Source of the DNA: Sitta carolinensis
Lineage: Eukaryota > Chordata > Aves > Passeriformes > Sittidae
NCBI GenBank assembly: GCA_032173965.1
Contig: JAVUNC010000019.1
Span: 17,104,234 to 17,168,233, forward strand
Direction: 5' to 3'
Length of the DNA stretch: 64,000 nucleotides
The notes under the pieces were generated by a model. That model saw nothing but the letters and a program-made list of their open reading frames with translations, ran no database searches and was not told the DNA's origin. The position numbers were made by a program, and so were the translations under genes. Positions within the stretch are counted from its first letter, which is position 1, and each line of letters begins with the position of its first letter. Below, piece by piece: positions 49,422-61,980 of this stretch.

Positions 49422-50273
49422 TCTGATTTTGCAGCAGATATTCTAATCTCTCCTCGAGATGTAGCTGATTTCACTAAAAGAAAGGTCCTATTTCAAGTGA
49501 AGGAACACAACAAGAAGGCTTTATTTCTTGTGCTCTGCTGAACTTCAGCTGGGTAACTTCAGCTCCCCCCTAAAGCCTCCTCTCATGCAGAGGAACACAA
49601 AGGTCAAACAAGGTACTCTCTGCTGCTCTCCATCACTTCCTCAGCAGGGCCTGAGCCGAGTGCATTGCTGGGAAGGAACAGCTGAGTGACTGAAGCACAG
49701 AACAAACACTCCATGCCTCTGGAAAAGCCTTTTTGGGGGAAGTTGTGGCAGCTTCTCAGCAAAGACTGTGCCAGCTCTTCCTCCTCTACAATGACCACCT
49801 GATGACTGCAATTACAGTTCTTGTTTCTTTTATATTTCTTACTGATATAAACTGTGGTATAGCAGTCTATTTCCACCTTCATGTAGCATTATTTTTAAAA
49901 CATAAGGCGGAATTTCAATTCTAAAAATCAAAGCTTAAAAACCAAACCATCTCTTCACAGCAGGAAAGGGTGGCATATCAATCATCTATTGCATTTTACA
50001 TTACACAGCAAAGTACACAGACTCAGTGGAGTAAAGATCTTCTGATTTTGCAGCAGATATTCTAATCTATCCTCGAGATGTAGCTGATTTCACTAAAAGA
50101 AAGGTACTATGTGAGGTGAAGAAACAAATTAAGATGACTTTGTTTCCTGTGCTCTGCAGAACTTCGGCTGGGTAATTTCAGCTCACTCCTAAAGGATGGC
50201 GTAAAGAAAAATAATCAATCATCTATTGCATTTTGCATTACACAGCAAAATACACAGACTCAGTGGAGTAAAG
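49422..50273. repeat. Nested local duplication (A-x-B-A-B)
   Basis: Block A (49422-49575) recurs at 50041-50194 with a constant offset of 619 bp and about 18 differences in 154 bp. Block B (49977-50036) recurs at 50214-50273 with an offset of 237 bp and only 2 differences in 60 bp. The first A is separated from B by about 400 bp (x) that is missing between the second A and B. A short AAAGG-type microhomology lies at the junction. No coding potential is evident. Confidence 0.92.
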
Positions 50274-51593
50274 GTGAGAGAAGATGTAGACTGCAGTTGC
50301 TCTTTTAAAAGGTAGGACTTAAAAGCCTTTTCAGAGCTATTCTACTTTTTAATTTAGCTCACAGTTAAAAGAACAGATGAAAATTTTAGCATATTCCTTC
50401 ATTTCCCAAATGTTCCTCATTGACTAACAGAAGGTTTATCTCTATTTTCACGAGTGCAGGCTCCTTAACAAAACCCAAAAGTGAGACTGACAACAGTTTT
50501 CCACACACTGAGCTTATTAAATTCTGATTCAGCAAAAGCAAACACAGGAATAAATTCAGGAAAGCTGTTATTCACACTGCCATTAATGAAAACAGTCCCA
50601 CAAATAACACTGCTTGGCATTTAACAAATCTAATCCTCTCCCTGTAAAATCATCCATTGAACAAAATATATTTAAAGGCCTATTTTAAAACCTCTGAGGG
50701 AATGAAATACTTTAGGTTTTGATGTTAGTGAGATTAATTAGTATTTACTTATTTTAAAAACAATAAACTACTGTGAACTATAATCTGGGAAAAGCAATGC
50801 TTCTCACTAAGAGCTGAACTAAACATTCATCAACTTGAGTTGAAGTAATTCCACTATTAAAGAAATGTATTGAGAAAGATCTTTTTGTCCTCTTTTCCTA
50901 TAGCCTACAAATAAGGAAAGTGTAGGAATAAGGCTGGGCAAGCTTGAACAATGCCCTAATAAATATTCATAAAGCATTTGTGCTGCAGTACAGAGTTTAC
51001 AAGAAGTAAAACTATGCAGCTGCATATACCTGTCCCAGCCTCGACATCTGTTCTCTTGCAAACCTTAAATTGACAGCAGAGGTGTTTATAGTGTACACTA
51101 GTACATTTAATAAATCAAAAAGATAATCACTTATTAGCATGCTATCAGAAAGGTAGGGGTTTTTTACTCAGAAAGCATGAAAAGAGCTGATGTATCCAAG
51201 AGAAACATCTTAGTACAAAGAAATCTGAAGCAAATCTTAGTAAAGCAAACAAATAAATACAATGTTAAGCTTATGTGGTTGTCCAATAAATATTAAGCAC
51301 GTCTCAGCAATGTGCATTTTCATTTTTATACAAGTTTATATGTTTAAAAGTAGCAATTTTTCCTCCATAAATCTTCTGCTAATCCTATTATTTGAGTCCT
51401 TAATTGAGCTGGGCAGTATGAAACAGCATCTAAATAATGCAAACCAGTCACTATTCATACTTATAAAACACAATTTTTCCATGAATCACCTCTGCTGAGT
51501 TCTCAAACTAAAATAGAAAACTCTATCTCATTAACACTGGCAAACTTCCATACCCTCTCAACTTTCCAAAATTTAAACTACTAATATGGAAAG
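50274..51593. other. Unique AT-rich DNA, no gene seen
   Basis: No recognisable gene, RNA or transposon. Confidence 0.55.

Positions 51594-51635
<42 letters not shown>
51594..51635. repeat. Poly(A) run, 42 bases
   Basis: This is the longest homopolymer in the window, followed by an A-rich tract with scattered G and C to about 51655. A run of this length is usually young or unstable. No retrocopy body was recognised upstream. Confidence 0.9.
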
Positions 51636-51637
<2 letters not shown>

Positions 51638-54600
51638 CAAAACAAAAAAAACCAAACAAGCAAATAAACTAAAATTAATCTTCACTTTTACAGTAAAAAA
51701 TGTTACAATTCATGACCAACAAACTATCCTTTAAAGCCTGCACGATAATTTACTGGAACAGTGAAAAATCAAAACTGTTCCTTACATAAAGCTGTGTGGT
51801 AGCACCAGGAAAAAGAGGTTTAATACTTGCTAACACCTCAAAACATCTTCCCGTGCTGGAATATGCTGCTCCCTCCCATATCCATTTTCTCCTCTCTCTC
51901 TAGGTTTCAACTATGCTCATTAAACAGAAAAATGACTCCCAAATCATTACAAATGTGCAGAACAGACAGAATTACCACCTCCTTGCACTGAGATATTTCC
52001 CACCCAGACCTTCTTCTGGCACCTGGGGAAACCCACCTTTAAAGATAAAATTTCTTACATTTCCCTCAGGTAACACATCTCTATCCCAGCCTTTTGTTTT
52101 CCATTTGCTACCAAGAAGTTATCCCCAAACTTGATTTGGTTCAACTGCTTTCCCAGTTCCATACCCCAGTAGAACAGAAAGGTGAAGAACCCAAATAGGA
52201 CACAAAAGATGCACCACACTAAGACAGCAGGACATCATATTTTTAAGGGACAATTTAATTAACCTCACCCCCCAACAACTGGAGTCTTCAACTTCCATCC
52301 AAACTCCTAGTAAGGAGGAATTTTCTTACATGCAGATATAGCATAAAATCATGCTATTTTCATTATCTGTATGTGACACGGACAAAACATCACAAACAAG
52401 AACATTATTGATCTGAAAACAAGTAACCAAACAAAGCCAAGAAATTTCTTTTTACTGTGCTCTCCCTATTCCTCCCTCAGCAAATCGTTGAATTTTATTA
52501 TTTCATTTTTCTATTTTTTTTTAAAACATACTTCTCTCTCCTAGGACTGGGTAACCTTTAAACAGATCTCCAGCACAAGTGAAATGGGAACACGCCTGAC
52601 TGGCTATTCAAGAGAAAGAGTGGAGCTATAATTTACAGAGCACTGTCTAATGCACAAAGTAAACTGGGGAAAGACAGAAAAAATACCACTGTTTATTTTG
52701 TGGTCGCCTTCTGATAAATATAAAGGGCAAAGCTGAAAGCTACCAGTTGGAAGGTGACTTACAGTGTGTTAAATGTTACTGAGGAGAAACAAAAGGTTTT
52801 ATCCATTTGGTCTGAAATGTGTCTGGTTTCCTAGCTTTTGCAGTTTTCAAGAAGCTGAGGAAAACCCTGGCTCTGTCATGTCTGTCTCAGCCCATCCAGC
52901 CAGTGAGGATGCACATGGAATTCACACCACACGCTCTGACTAGGATACTTTTCCAAAGTATCCTGAAAATCCAAAGTGTTTGACAGAAAAAAAAAGGCAA
53001 TGCCAGCAAGTTTTCCCTCAAGGCCAATTTTCATGTGCTTAGCAACCAATTTGCTGTGGAAGCAAACCTGCCTGGTGTCCTGCAGCACCCATAAGGTGCT
53101 TCCAGTGGTGCCTCTCAGTCTAGGACAGGCACATCCTCCCAGGCCCGAGCTGCATCCAGCAGCTCCACAAGGGAGAGCTCCTCTCTGTTAAAAATGACTA
53201 AATAATGTTGGCTTTCACATTTATGGGTTGGTTTTTGCATGTTGTTATTGATCATAAATAGTTAGATGTGGTATACATTGTAACTGCTTTTAGCTGCAGG
53301 TTAATATAACAATCTCACAGCTTAACTCTGTGTGTGCTGCTTTTAGAAATAGCAGTGGAACAGATGTAATATCTGGGTATCACTTATAGAAATGGTAACG
53401 AGATGGACAGACCTTAACAAAACATGAGATGGGAAAAAGCTTTTGTGTAACTAAAAAAAACTGTGTGAGATCATCCATTCATGGACCAGTCCAAGTGATA
53501 ATGGTGACACAAGGATGTGGAAGATGGGAGGAGAACTCACTATTTTCTCTTATCAAGAGGAGTGTGACACAACAGGAATGAAATCACTGGAAGAAATAAA
53601 ATGTATTGATGTCATACCGATAAGCAAAGATGGGAAAAATCAAATGCAAAGAACCACTGTAACATCACAAACTCCCAGGAATGTTTAAACTAATGACCAT
53701 GCATATGATCCCAGCAATGTACCTCTATAGAGAGACCTTGGGTTTCAGTGTTTGTTGTTCTCTTAGGCTGTTCATCAAAGGCACCCCAGCACTGGTATTG
53801 TCCTCTTGTTATCCCAATATTATTATTATTACTATTATTATTATTAAACTTTTAAAAATTCTGAAGCATATGCTCTGTTTTTCACACCTAAGTCCTTAAG
53901 CATGGAGAACTCGATCTTGATACTATTAAAAATTAACACTGGAATTATTGCATTACATTCTCCTCAGACTACTTTTGTTCTAAAATGGAATAGCTACTTA
54001 TTTTCTGTTTGGATATTGTGGTGGATTTTTTCTTTTTTGTTCCCTCTTGCCTGAAGATTGGTTTCTCCTATATTCCAGAAGGGTGCATGCACATAACTAT
54101 ATACAAGTCCCCATGTGTAATTTTTATTTCCTGTAAGTTTTTGTACTTTTATTTTATAAATATTTTTGCATGTGTTATTTACAGTTATATATTCTATATA
54201 CCCATGTGGATAGGTGCTGTCTGCAGGCAAGATATACACAGAGATAATACAGGTAGATATAACAAAATGCTTTGTATATTTTTTCTTCTCCCTCCTAGAA
54301 TGAAGCATTTGCAATTCATCTGAGCAACATACTACTTATCCAACTCAAGGGAGTGGGGCAGGAAATCAAACCAAGGTGGGAGTTATTTACTTTTTAGAAC
54401 CATTTTTTTCCAATGTATAGCAAGGGTTCCATTGTTGAGGTTTTTTGAGACAGAGTGACATTAAGGATAAAAAAAAATATTGTAGCAACATATAAACCAA
54501 CCTTTTGTTGGTTTGGGTTTTTTATTGGTTTAAGTATTACAGACACCTGTGTGTGTCATGGAGGAGCTGGCATTTTTGCTTGTATCCACAAGCACAAAGG

Positions 54601-55399
54601 TGAACGTCAGTCCAATAGATGCATTTACATAAAAGTAAGTAAACACCAAGAACACAAGGCTTCTCTCTCACTGACTGCCTTTACTGTGCCCACTGGATTA
54701 ATGTGGAGCACATTTGTATGGTTAGAGATTTTACTTTCCTTAAGCCATAAGCAAAGAAATAGCATGAGAAAGGATTTTTAGACAAAGCCTTAGTGACTGC
54801 AGCACAGCAGTCAGGTAGGAAACAGCAAGGAGAGCTGAGTCAATAAACCAAAGTTTGACCAGACCTCCACCCTTCTATGCCCTTCTGTAGACAGAGCTGG
54901 CTGATACAAACTGCAATAAACTGAAAGAATATTTTGAAATTTTAAAAAATAAATTAAAAAAAGTAGAAAAGAGAGAGAAGTATTTGAGTTCTAAAATGGT
55001 TCAGCTTTATTTCCTCTACTGATTTTACATTTCTTTTTGCCACCTCTTGGTTGCCTTTTTACAAAAATAAAACCAGATCCAGCTATTACAGCACAGCTGT
55101 GGAAAATATTCCACTGCCACTGAGATAAAGAGCCTCCCTGAGTTCATTCTGCAGGTTTGCCTCTGGCACATCGCATGGTCTGCCTGCCTGGGAGGCTCAG
55201 TCTCTCTCTGAGACAATACCCTGACATTTCACTGCACTTCACTCCCTTTGATCCCAAGACACAGCATTTGCCTGGATTGGTATATGAAAATAAAGCCTGG
55301 ATAGCAAATTCCTGAAAATTATCTTCAAATTATGGCAGATGTGCAATCAGCTCCTTGTAGCTCCGTTGGGGTAGATGATCCCCAGTAACAGGACCCAAA
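51636..55399. other. Unique DNA, no gene seen
   Basis: No recognisable gene. An ATT microsatellite lies at 53818-53846. Opposite-strand ORFs of 104-106 codons at 53994-54323 mirror each other and are AT-rich chance frames. Confidence 0.55.
53818..53846. repeat. (ATT)n microsatellite
   Basis: About nine ATT units occur with one interruption (ACT). Confidence 0.9.
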
Positions 55400-55680
55400 C
55401 ACATGGGTTTTGACACAGCTGCCATCATCCCTTGCCAGCACTCGCCAAACTCCTGCATCTCTTCCCCGCCTTCCCTCCCGCGCCCCTTCTCTTTGCCTCT
55501 GTTGCAGTTCCTGAGTCCTGGCTGCTGTTTCCAAGAGACTCCCCAGCACCGAGTTGCCTTTCCTTTGAAAGGGAGCCTGCCAGGGCAGCTGCCTGCAGGC
55601 TAATGGGACCAGGCTAGAGAACTGTCAATTTTGGGTACTCGAGTTACTCGTGTCTCAGGTCTTCTGTCGCACAAGTGCAA
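55400..55680. promoter_or_regulatory. GC/CpG-richer patch, possible promoter or exon edge
   Basis: A pyrimidine-rich run with CCCGCC and CCCGCGCC (about 55465-55490) leads to GTTGCAG at 55501-55507. Further CpGs follow to about 55670, including the 8-bp palindrome ACTCGAGT. This is unusual against the CpG-poor background. It is too small to be a full CpG island, and no reading frame is recognisable. Confidence 0.25.
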
Positions 55681-56078
55681 GGGAGGCTCTCCTTTGCTGT
55701 AAAAGAAACCATCAGTTATGTCACAACCTCTGGAAAGCTGAATCACTTCATCCTTGCTGGCAGGAATACAGCTGTAGCAGCATGAAAAGGGAAGAAAAAT
55801 GTCTTTTCCCAAGGAAAGTGACTTTTCTGTATCACACCACTGTTGGAGCCCTGGACACAGAGAATTTCAGGCTTTCTCTTCTCGTAAAGAATGATCCACA
55901 AAGATACACTGCATTTGACCTGAGGCCCTGGGCAAGGCTTCCAAAACTGAGTGATAGCACTGAGTCTGTGAGTGTGCATTGAATAGAAGAGTGTTAGATC
56001 ACAGGGTGAGAGATTCAGAATTTAAGATGGCTAGGTAAAATAATATATATGTAACAAGATGGAGGGTTTAGGGCATAG
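55681..56078. other. Unique DNA, no gene seen
   Basis: A plus-strand ORF of 110 codons (55650-55982) and an overlapping minus ORF are unrecognised. Confidence 0.5.
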
Positions 56079-56174
56079 TCTTCTTCTTCTACTACTTCTG
56101 CTGCTGCTGCGTCTCCTTCTCCTCCTTCTTCTCCAGCTGCTTCTCCTTTTCCTCCTTCTTCTTCTCCTTCTTCA
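56079..56174. repeat. Pyrimidine-rich triplet tract (CTT/CTC/CTG)
   Basis: About 95 bp is built of CTT, CTC, CTG and TCC triplets with few purines. On the minus strand it reads as a Glu/Gly/Ala-rich stretch inside a 70-codon ORF, which is a by-product of the repeat. Confidence 0.85.
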
Positions 56175-59100
56175 CAAGTTTGGGTGATTTTGTGTGACTG
56201 GTTTGAGAGATCCGCAGTATGGGACATGGGTGACTGGTTATTGGGTTAGAAGTTAAAATAAATTTGTTGACATCTCATAATTGGATAGATTAGGCTTAAA
56301 AAGACCTTGAAACTTCTCTCTGCTCCCCATTTTTGCCTTATTAATTTAGCATATAGAAGCATTCACAGTCAGTGAGGATGTGACATAGATAAGAAAAAAT
56401 AAAGATCCGAAGTCTGAACAACAATTCTGCCTGTCGTGATTTTAATTCTGCCCCTGAAAAGAAGAACCAAGCAAAGCAAAGGAGTTCCCCACACACTACT
56501 AACGCTGTTTTCCTCAGGATAAAGAATGAAGCACAGGCTTTGGATTGCAGTGTAAAATTGAAAGTGCTCTTTCCAGCCACAGACAGCTCCTTCCCTTCCT
56601 GCCCGAGGTGACAGCAGCCTCTGGACCGTGAGCCAGGCAGGACCAGTGCCCTTCCTGCAGCTGAGACAGTGTGAGCCCAGCAGCAGCACACTCTGAATCA
56701 TGCTGCTGCTAACGCCACACAAAATCCAGGGGTTTAACAGGGCCATGCACAACCTAAGCTCACATCGCTTTATTGATGGAATTCTTTAATAAAATTAACA
56801 TTAAAATGCTTTCATGGAGATGTCAATACTTTGGGTGGCCATGCAGAAACTCTCAAATTCAGGCAAGTATAGTTTTACTCTCTCCTACATTATACTACAA
56901 TATCCATGGATAATGGAACACTACCAAGATAAGAAAAAAATCCATCTTTTACTTAGTATCTAGACTAAGACTACCCTAAATTGTCTTGTATTAAAACAAT
57001 TATTCAAGTCATTCATCTGCCCTGCTCGGTGTTAGGTTTTGACATATCACAGCTCTCATTTGACAGCAAATCAAATGCAAGCTACTTCTTTTCCCTGAAG
57101 ATGTGTTGCTCAAGAGGGGATTTTATTCTGTAGTCTGTAAGTGCCCTAGAATTGATATGTATATGTTAATGGAACAGTATATAAAGTCACCTCAAAGGCA
57201 ATTGGTTTAAAATTGTAAACCCCTACAGATGGGATGTAGGGTGACAAGTTAATTTAAAATTAGATATAGTGCACACCTGATAATTGAGAGAAGTTGGAGG
57301 AGGGAGAAGAAGGTTACTGCTCTATATTTGAAAAGGTGAATCCCTCCTTTATGAGAGGAGGAAAGGAAGGCAATGCAGAGCCACACTGCAAGGATTTCCA
57401 AAGAGCTGCACAGGCTGGGGATAGGTGATTTGGTGCTTATTATTGCTGCAGACTATTTCTACCTATGGCAATTATCATTTGTGGGATGCTACTGTTGTGT
57501 GGATGAAATAGAATACCAAAGGGAAACAAGAGAGACTCAGCTTTCAATTGTCAGACATGAGCACTACTTTGAGGAACAGCAGCTACAACAGAGACAATGA
57601 GCAGAAAACACAGTCCAGTAACTTCCTATTTTAATAACAGTTCTAATTGCTGACATTCAATTATTCATCACCAGCTCCATGCTCCTGTTGTGCCAGGAGC
57701 ACTGGAGGGACTCTGAAGAGAAGAGCTGCCATCCTGCCCTTGGAAGTACCTCGTCTTAAAAATGACTTAGGCAAATACTTGTGTGTGAAATCTCTCATAC
57801 ACACAATGTGAGCATCATTCAAGTGAGGATATAAATCAAACAAACCAAACCCCGCAGAGTAAAGCAACTTGCAAAACAGGTCCCATTCCCAGCTCCTGAG
57901 GCTCCAGAATTTTGCCTGTTGATTTACAGGGCACCCAAATCCACTTTGTCTCCTGACATGAGAACTGCAACTGCAGGTGAGTACACAGGCACATTCAAGC
58001 ACAAACACTGAGAAAGCAAATACGCAAACTGGACAGAGCATTTCTAGGGATGCTTCATGACTGAAGAAAAAGCAGAAACAGCAGTTTATCTCAACTCTAA
58101 AAAAAAGGGAATATAAAAATATAATAAAAACTACACATGCAGCTCACAGAAAACAAGCAACTCTAACTCAGCACAGCTGAAATAAAGTCTAAATCAATCT
58201 CCGTACTGCCCTTTTCCCACTTTCACAGAAGAGTCAGCCTAAAAGCACAAGGATGTAAAAATGCTCTAGTTTGGCAAAATAAGTCACATTCCATAAAAGA
58301 CCTATTATTAGCTTTGTCACTGTTCTATTTGTCTTCAATGTCTTTTCTAATAAAACCTAGAAGAATGGAGGGCAATATAACTATTTCTAAATCTCTATGT
58401 AAACAAAAAAAGGAATGTGCCTGTTTATTTTTTAGGACAGAACTAAACACCACATCAATGATAAATTATTTAGGGAGCAGGCTGTGTTCGTGCTGACCTT
58501 ACCTTAACTGACTGAGAATTTTCCATCCACGCCAAACAGGGACAGCTTACATGACACAAAGTTGATTTTTATAGTATCAGACAAATTTACATTTCTTTCT
58601 AAAGAAAAAGTGTACAACAAACCTTATGGCCAGCCTCCAAGAGGCTTTTGTCGTCTCCTGCAATATAAGGGAGAACTTTTAAGTGCTGCCAAATGAAGCT
58701 TTTAAGAAATCATACCGTGGATCTACTGAAATACTGTGGAAAACATCAGCAACTGAGTTCCCATTCCCTTTATGCTAAAAACTGACCAGCCACAGCCCCT
58801 TCTGTTAGAGAAGCCTGCACGACACATTTTCTTCCCTATTAGCCGAAGATTATTTGAAGTAAAACTTTCCAGCTTTTCCTCTTTGATTACTAAATATCCT
58901 TCAGCCTCACATTATCCCAGGAGCCTCTGTGGAAAGAGCACATCCTATTCTTTGGTGCTGCTGTAGAAGAAAGGGGAAACCAAGGAAAGGAGAAAGAGAT
59001 GTTTGCATCTGTCAGTAAAGAGAGAAAGGGCAAAGGAAATGGCAGGAGCATCACAGTAACCCCCAGGGCCCTTATCCACACACAATACTCAGATGCACAG

Positions 59101-61951
59101 CTGAGATGCTGTGGTCTTGAGGAAAAAACAGATCATGGGTCACAAGCACATATATGTATATATGGATATTCACACTGTGTAACACCTTTCTTCCTGTGAT
59201 CCACACAAAGAGAGTCTTTGCAGACCAGCCCTTCCTCCTCCCATCAATAAGGACACCCCAGTTTCATTTCCAGCCCTTCCTTACCTGTTGTACTCACACA
59301 TATATGGACCTACTGCAAGACAGGAACTGGACTTGAGACAACCTGCTCACATTCAAAGCTCTCCATTTTAGGTTTGACATGTCTTGGTTTGAGTTATTTT
59401 AAGAAACAGTAATCATTAGTAGTAAAAACAAATAATTAAAAGTGGTATTTCCTTCCTCTGTACAAAATGGTACATGCCATGGTTAGATTTTTCTATGATA
59501 ACCACTTGTATGCTGAATATCAGCACAAAAATCAAAATAAAGGTGTTATAAGAGACATGGGTTTCCCTCCCACACCCTTTAGCTGGAAAATGCTGTTTCT
59601 TTGCTACTTTTCTGGGTGTGGAACATCTTTTTATCTCCAGAAACAAAACATATTCAAACACACGTTTGAAGCTTTGGACTTCTGAAGGAACTCTGTGTTC
59701 TGCTGACCTTTAATTTATCTCTGAACACTGACAGTTGTGGGCCAACACATCTACCCCAGTGACACCAAAAGATCTTTACCTACACACTGTTATTCAGCAA
59801 TTTTGTAGGAATGCTTTAATTCACTGGCCCCTGGGAGTGGCCTGGAAATCTCCCATAATTCACAAAGCAAATTAATACAGTGTGGGAAAGCACAAAGGGC
59901 TGAACAACCGTCATGTAGCAGCAGTGGACTGCACATGGTCAGTAAAAAACAAGAGAGAAGAATCCACTTGTGAGGGAAAGCACATTATCCATGACAAGGC
60001 CAGGAACTGCTTCCAGCAGCATCAGTCCAGAGGTAACCTGGAATTAGCTTTTAATTAGTTTTACCTTCTGCAGCCAGTGGGCACAGCTGGTGAAATGCTG
60101 GCATCCCAAACTAGAAGAGCAATGCTCCCATTCACATTAAAGAAAGATCAGGAATTTCATCTGTTGTCACAGTAGCAAATAAATACCTTATTTGCTTTTG
60201 TACCCCCTGCTAAAAGTAAAATAGGGTAAAAAAGAAGTGACCACATGATTTGCTCGGTACAACAAGGTGCAGAAATTCTAACTTGCTTATTTTTGTATTA
60301 GAATTCGTTAGAGAAGCCACAGGGGAGGAACTTCTCTTTGTCCTTGTGCACATGCATGGAAAGGGACAAAATCTCCTTTGCCACCTAACAAGAGGACCTA
60401 AAACAGCTTCCTCAATTCCTGGTGCTTTCTGTCACAGGGCAAACTCAGGGTTCTCTTAAACAAAAGCAGACTAAAAATATTTCTTCTCATAAAAGTCAAA
60501 ATGGAGAAGAGAACAGCAAGGCTATCTGCAACCATGCTAAATTCGAGGTAAGATCCTCAGACACATTTCTTTATATCTTTCAAGAAATGGAAATATTAAT
60601 TTGGCGTGTTAGAGTCACATAAACTCCCAACCCATTACCACAGTACTGCCTTCTACCACAGTTTTTCTTTTCATATCTGTTTGCTGATTGATAAAAAAAA
60701 AACTTTGCCACTTTTTGAAATTGCTCAGTACAACTGGAGTAAGAATGGCAACGCTCACCGGGTTAAAGAACTAACTACTTGTTAAGAAGAAAATCATCAC
60801 TGTGATTGACCAGCATTGCTTTTCTGATGCTCTGCTTTCCTACATCAGCACAAGACATGAACACAAGACACTCAAGCACCAAAATAAAGCATTTCAGGCA
60901 CAACCTGCCACAGGAGCTGCAAGACTTTGTGAAAAGACCTGATCATATCAACAGTTGTCAACTAAGTTAATAAATCGAAGTGACCCACTGGAAAGAAAGG
61001 TCAAAAGAAAAACAAAAAGCAAAAAAGACTCCACAAAACCACCACAATACAAATTTATACGGCTTCTTTCTCAGAGCCTGTTAATGCAACTAGAAAAACT
61101 GGTCCCACTGATGTTAGCAGCTATACAGCAAACTCATGAACTTTATATTTTACATCAGGGGGAACTCAACTGATATAAAATGTCATTAGTGCCTGTGAAG
61201 TGTCCTGGCTGAAAAGCTGTCCAGGGATTAGAATAATTAAAAACTATTCAGGCTCTGCCCCTTAAATCTGATTCTACTCCAATAAAACCATTCAATTTTT
61301 TTCTTTCAACTGTGAGAAGGATTTGGCCTTAAATTACAATACTCTGATAGCTAAATTTACAGAATTAGCAATACCCTGAAAATGTAAAACCGCAGAGAGA
61401 AAAGAGAGCTCATAAAAAATAAACCTTATGGGATTGTCAATTAAGATATTTTAGCTTCCCAACTTAAAATAAATGGAAAATATGCCATATGAACCTCTGT
61501 AGATATTCAATCATTTTATTTTTATTATATTGAGACCCATAATTGTACCTGGAAGGAAGGAAAAACTGGATCACTTTGTCCCCATTGATCTAAAAGCACA
61601 AGTACCATCAGGAGACATACCTGACTCTCTGGCAGAGTGAGCAGTGATGAGACCTGCATTAGCAAAGCTTCAGATGGAAAAAAAAAATAATTAGGACAGT
61701 CAGAAAAATTTCAGAGGATTTAATTGTGCACACAGCTATGGAATAAAATCCACACCATTCTGAACATTTAATGAAACCATAGTAGAGTAAGGAGTGCAGT
61801 GCACAGCTAATCAAATATATGTACATCACTACATAGGCTGAGTAAAACCCTAATTTCACTTTCTGTTGTGTGCCCCATACTCAAAACTTAGGATTTGCTC
61901 TGGAAAACATGTTTTGGACTGTACCATGCAGTCTGTAGTAGGCTATGAAAA
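56175..61951. other. Unique DNA, no gene seen
   Basis: No recognisable gene, RNA or transposon. Two minus-strand ORFs of 116 and 127 codons overlap in different frames at 56341-56752, so at most one could be real; neither shows a known domain. The 126-codon minus ORF at 57661-58041 starts within a Cys/Val/Phe-rich stretch and is also unrecognised. Confidence 0.5.
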
Positions 61952-61980
61952 ACAGAATCCTTCATAGAATGGTAGGTTTG
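61952..61980 (-). mobile_element. Possible minimal CR1 tail
   Basis: ACAGAATCCTTCATAGAATG followed by 'gtaggtttg' resembles the reverse complement of the extreme 3' end of CR1. Only about 30 bp match, so this may be chance. Confidence 0.25.

Noticed and set aside
56015..56227. Acidic Glu/Gly-rich 70-codon minus ORF
   Set aside because: The composition comes from the pyrimidine triplet tract; the flanking residues show no domain.
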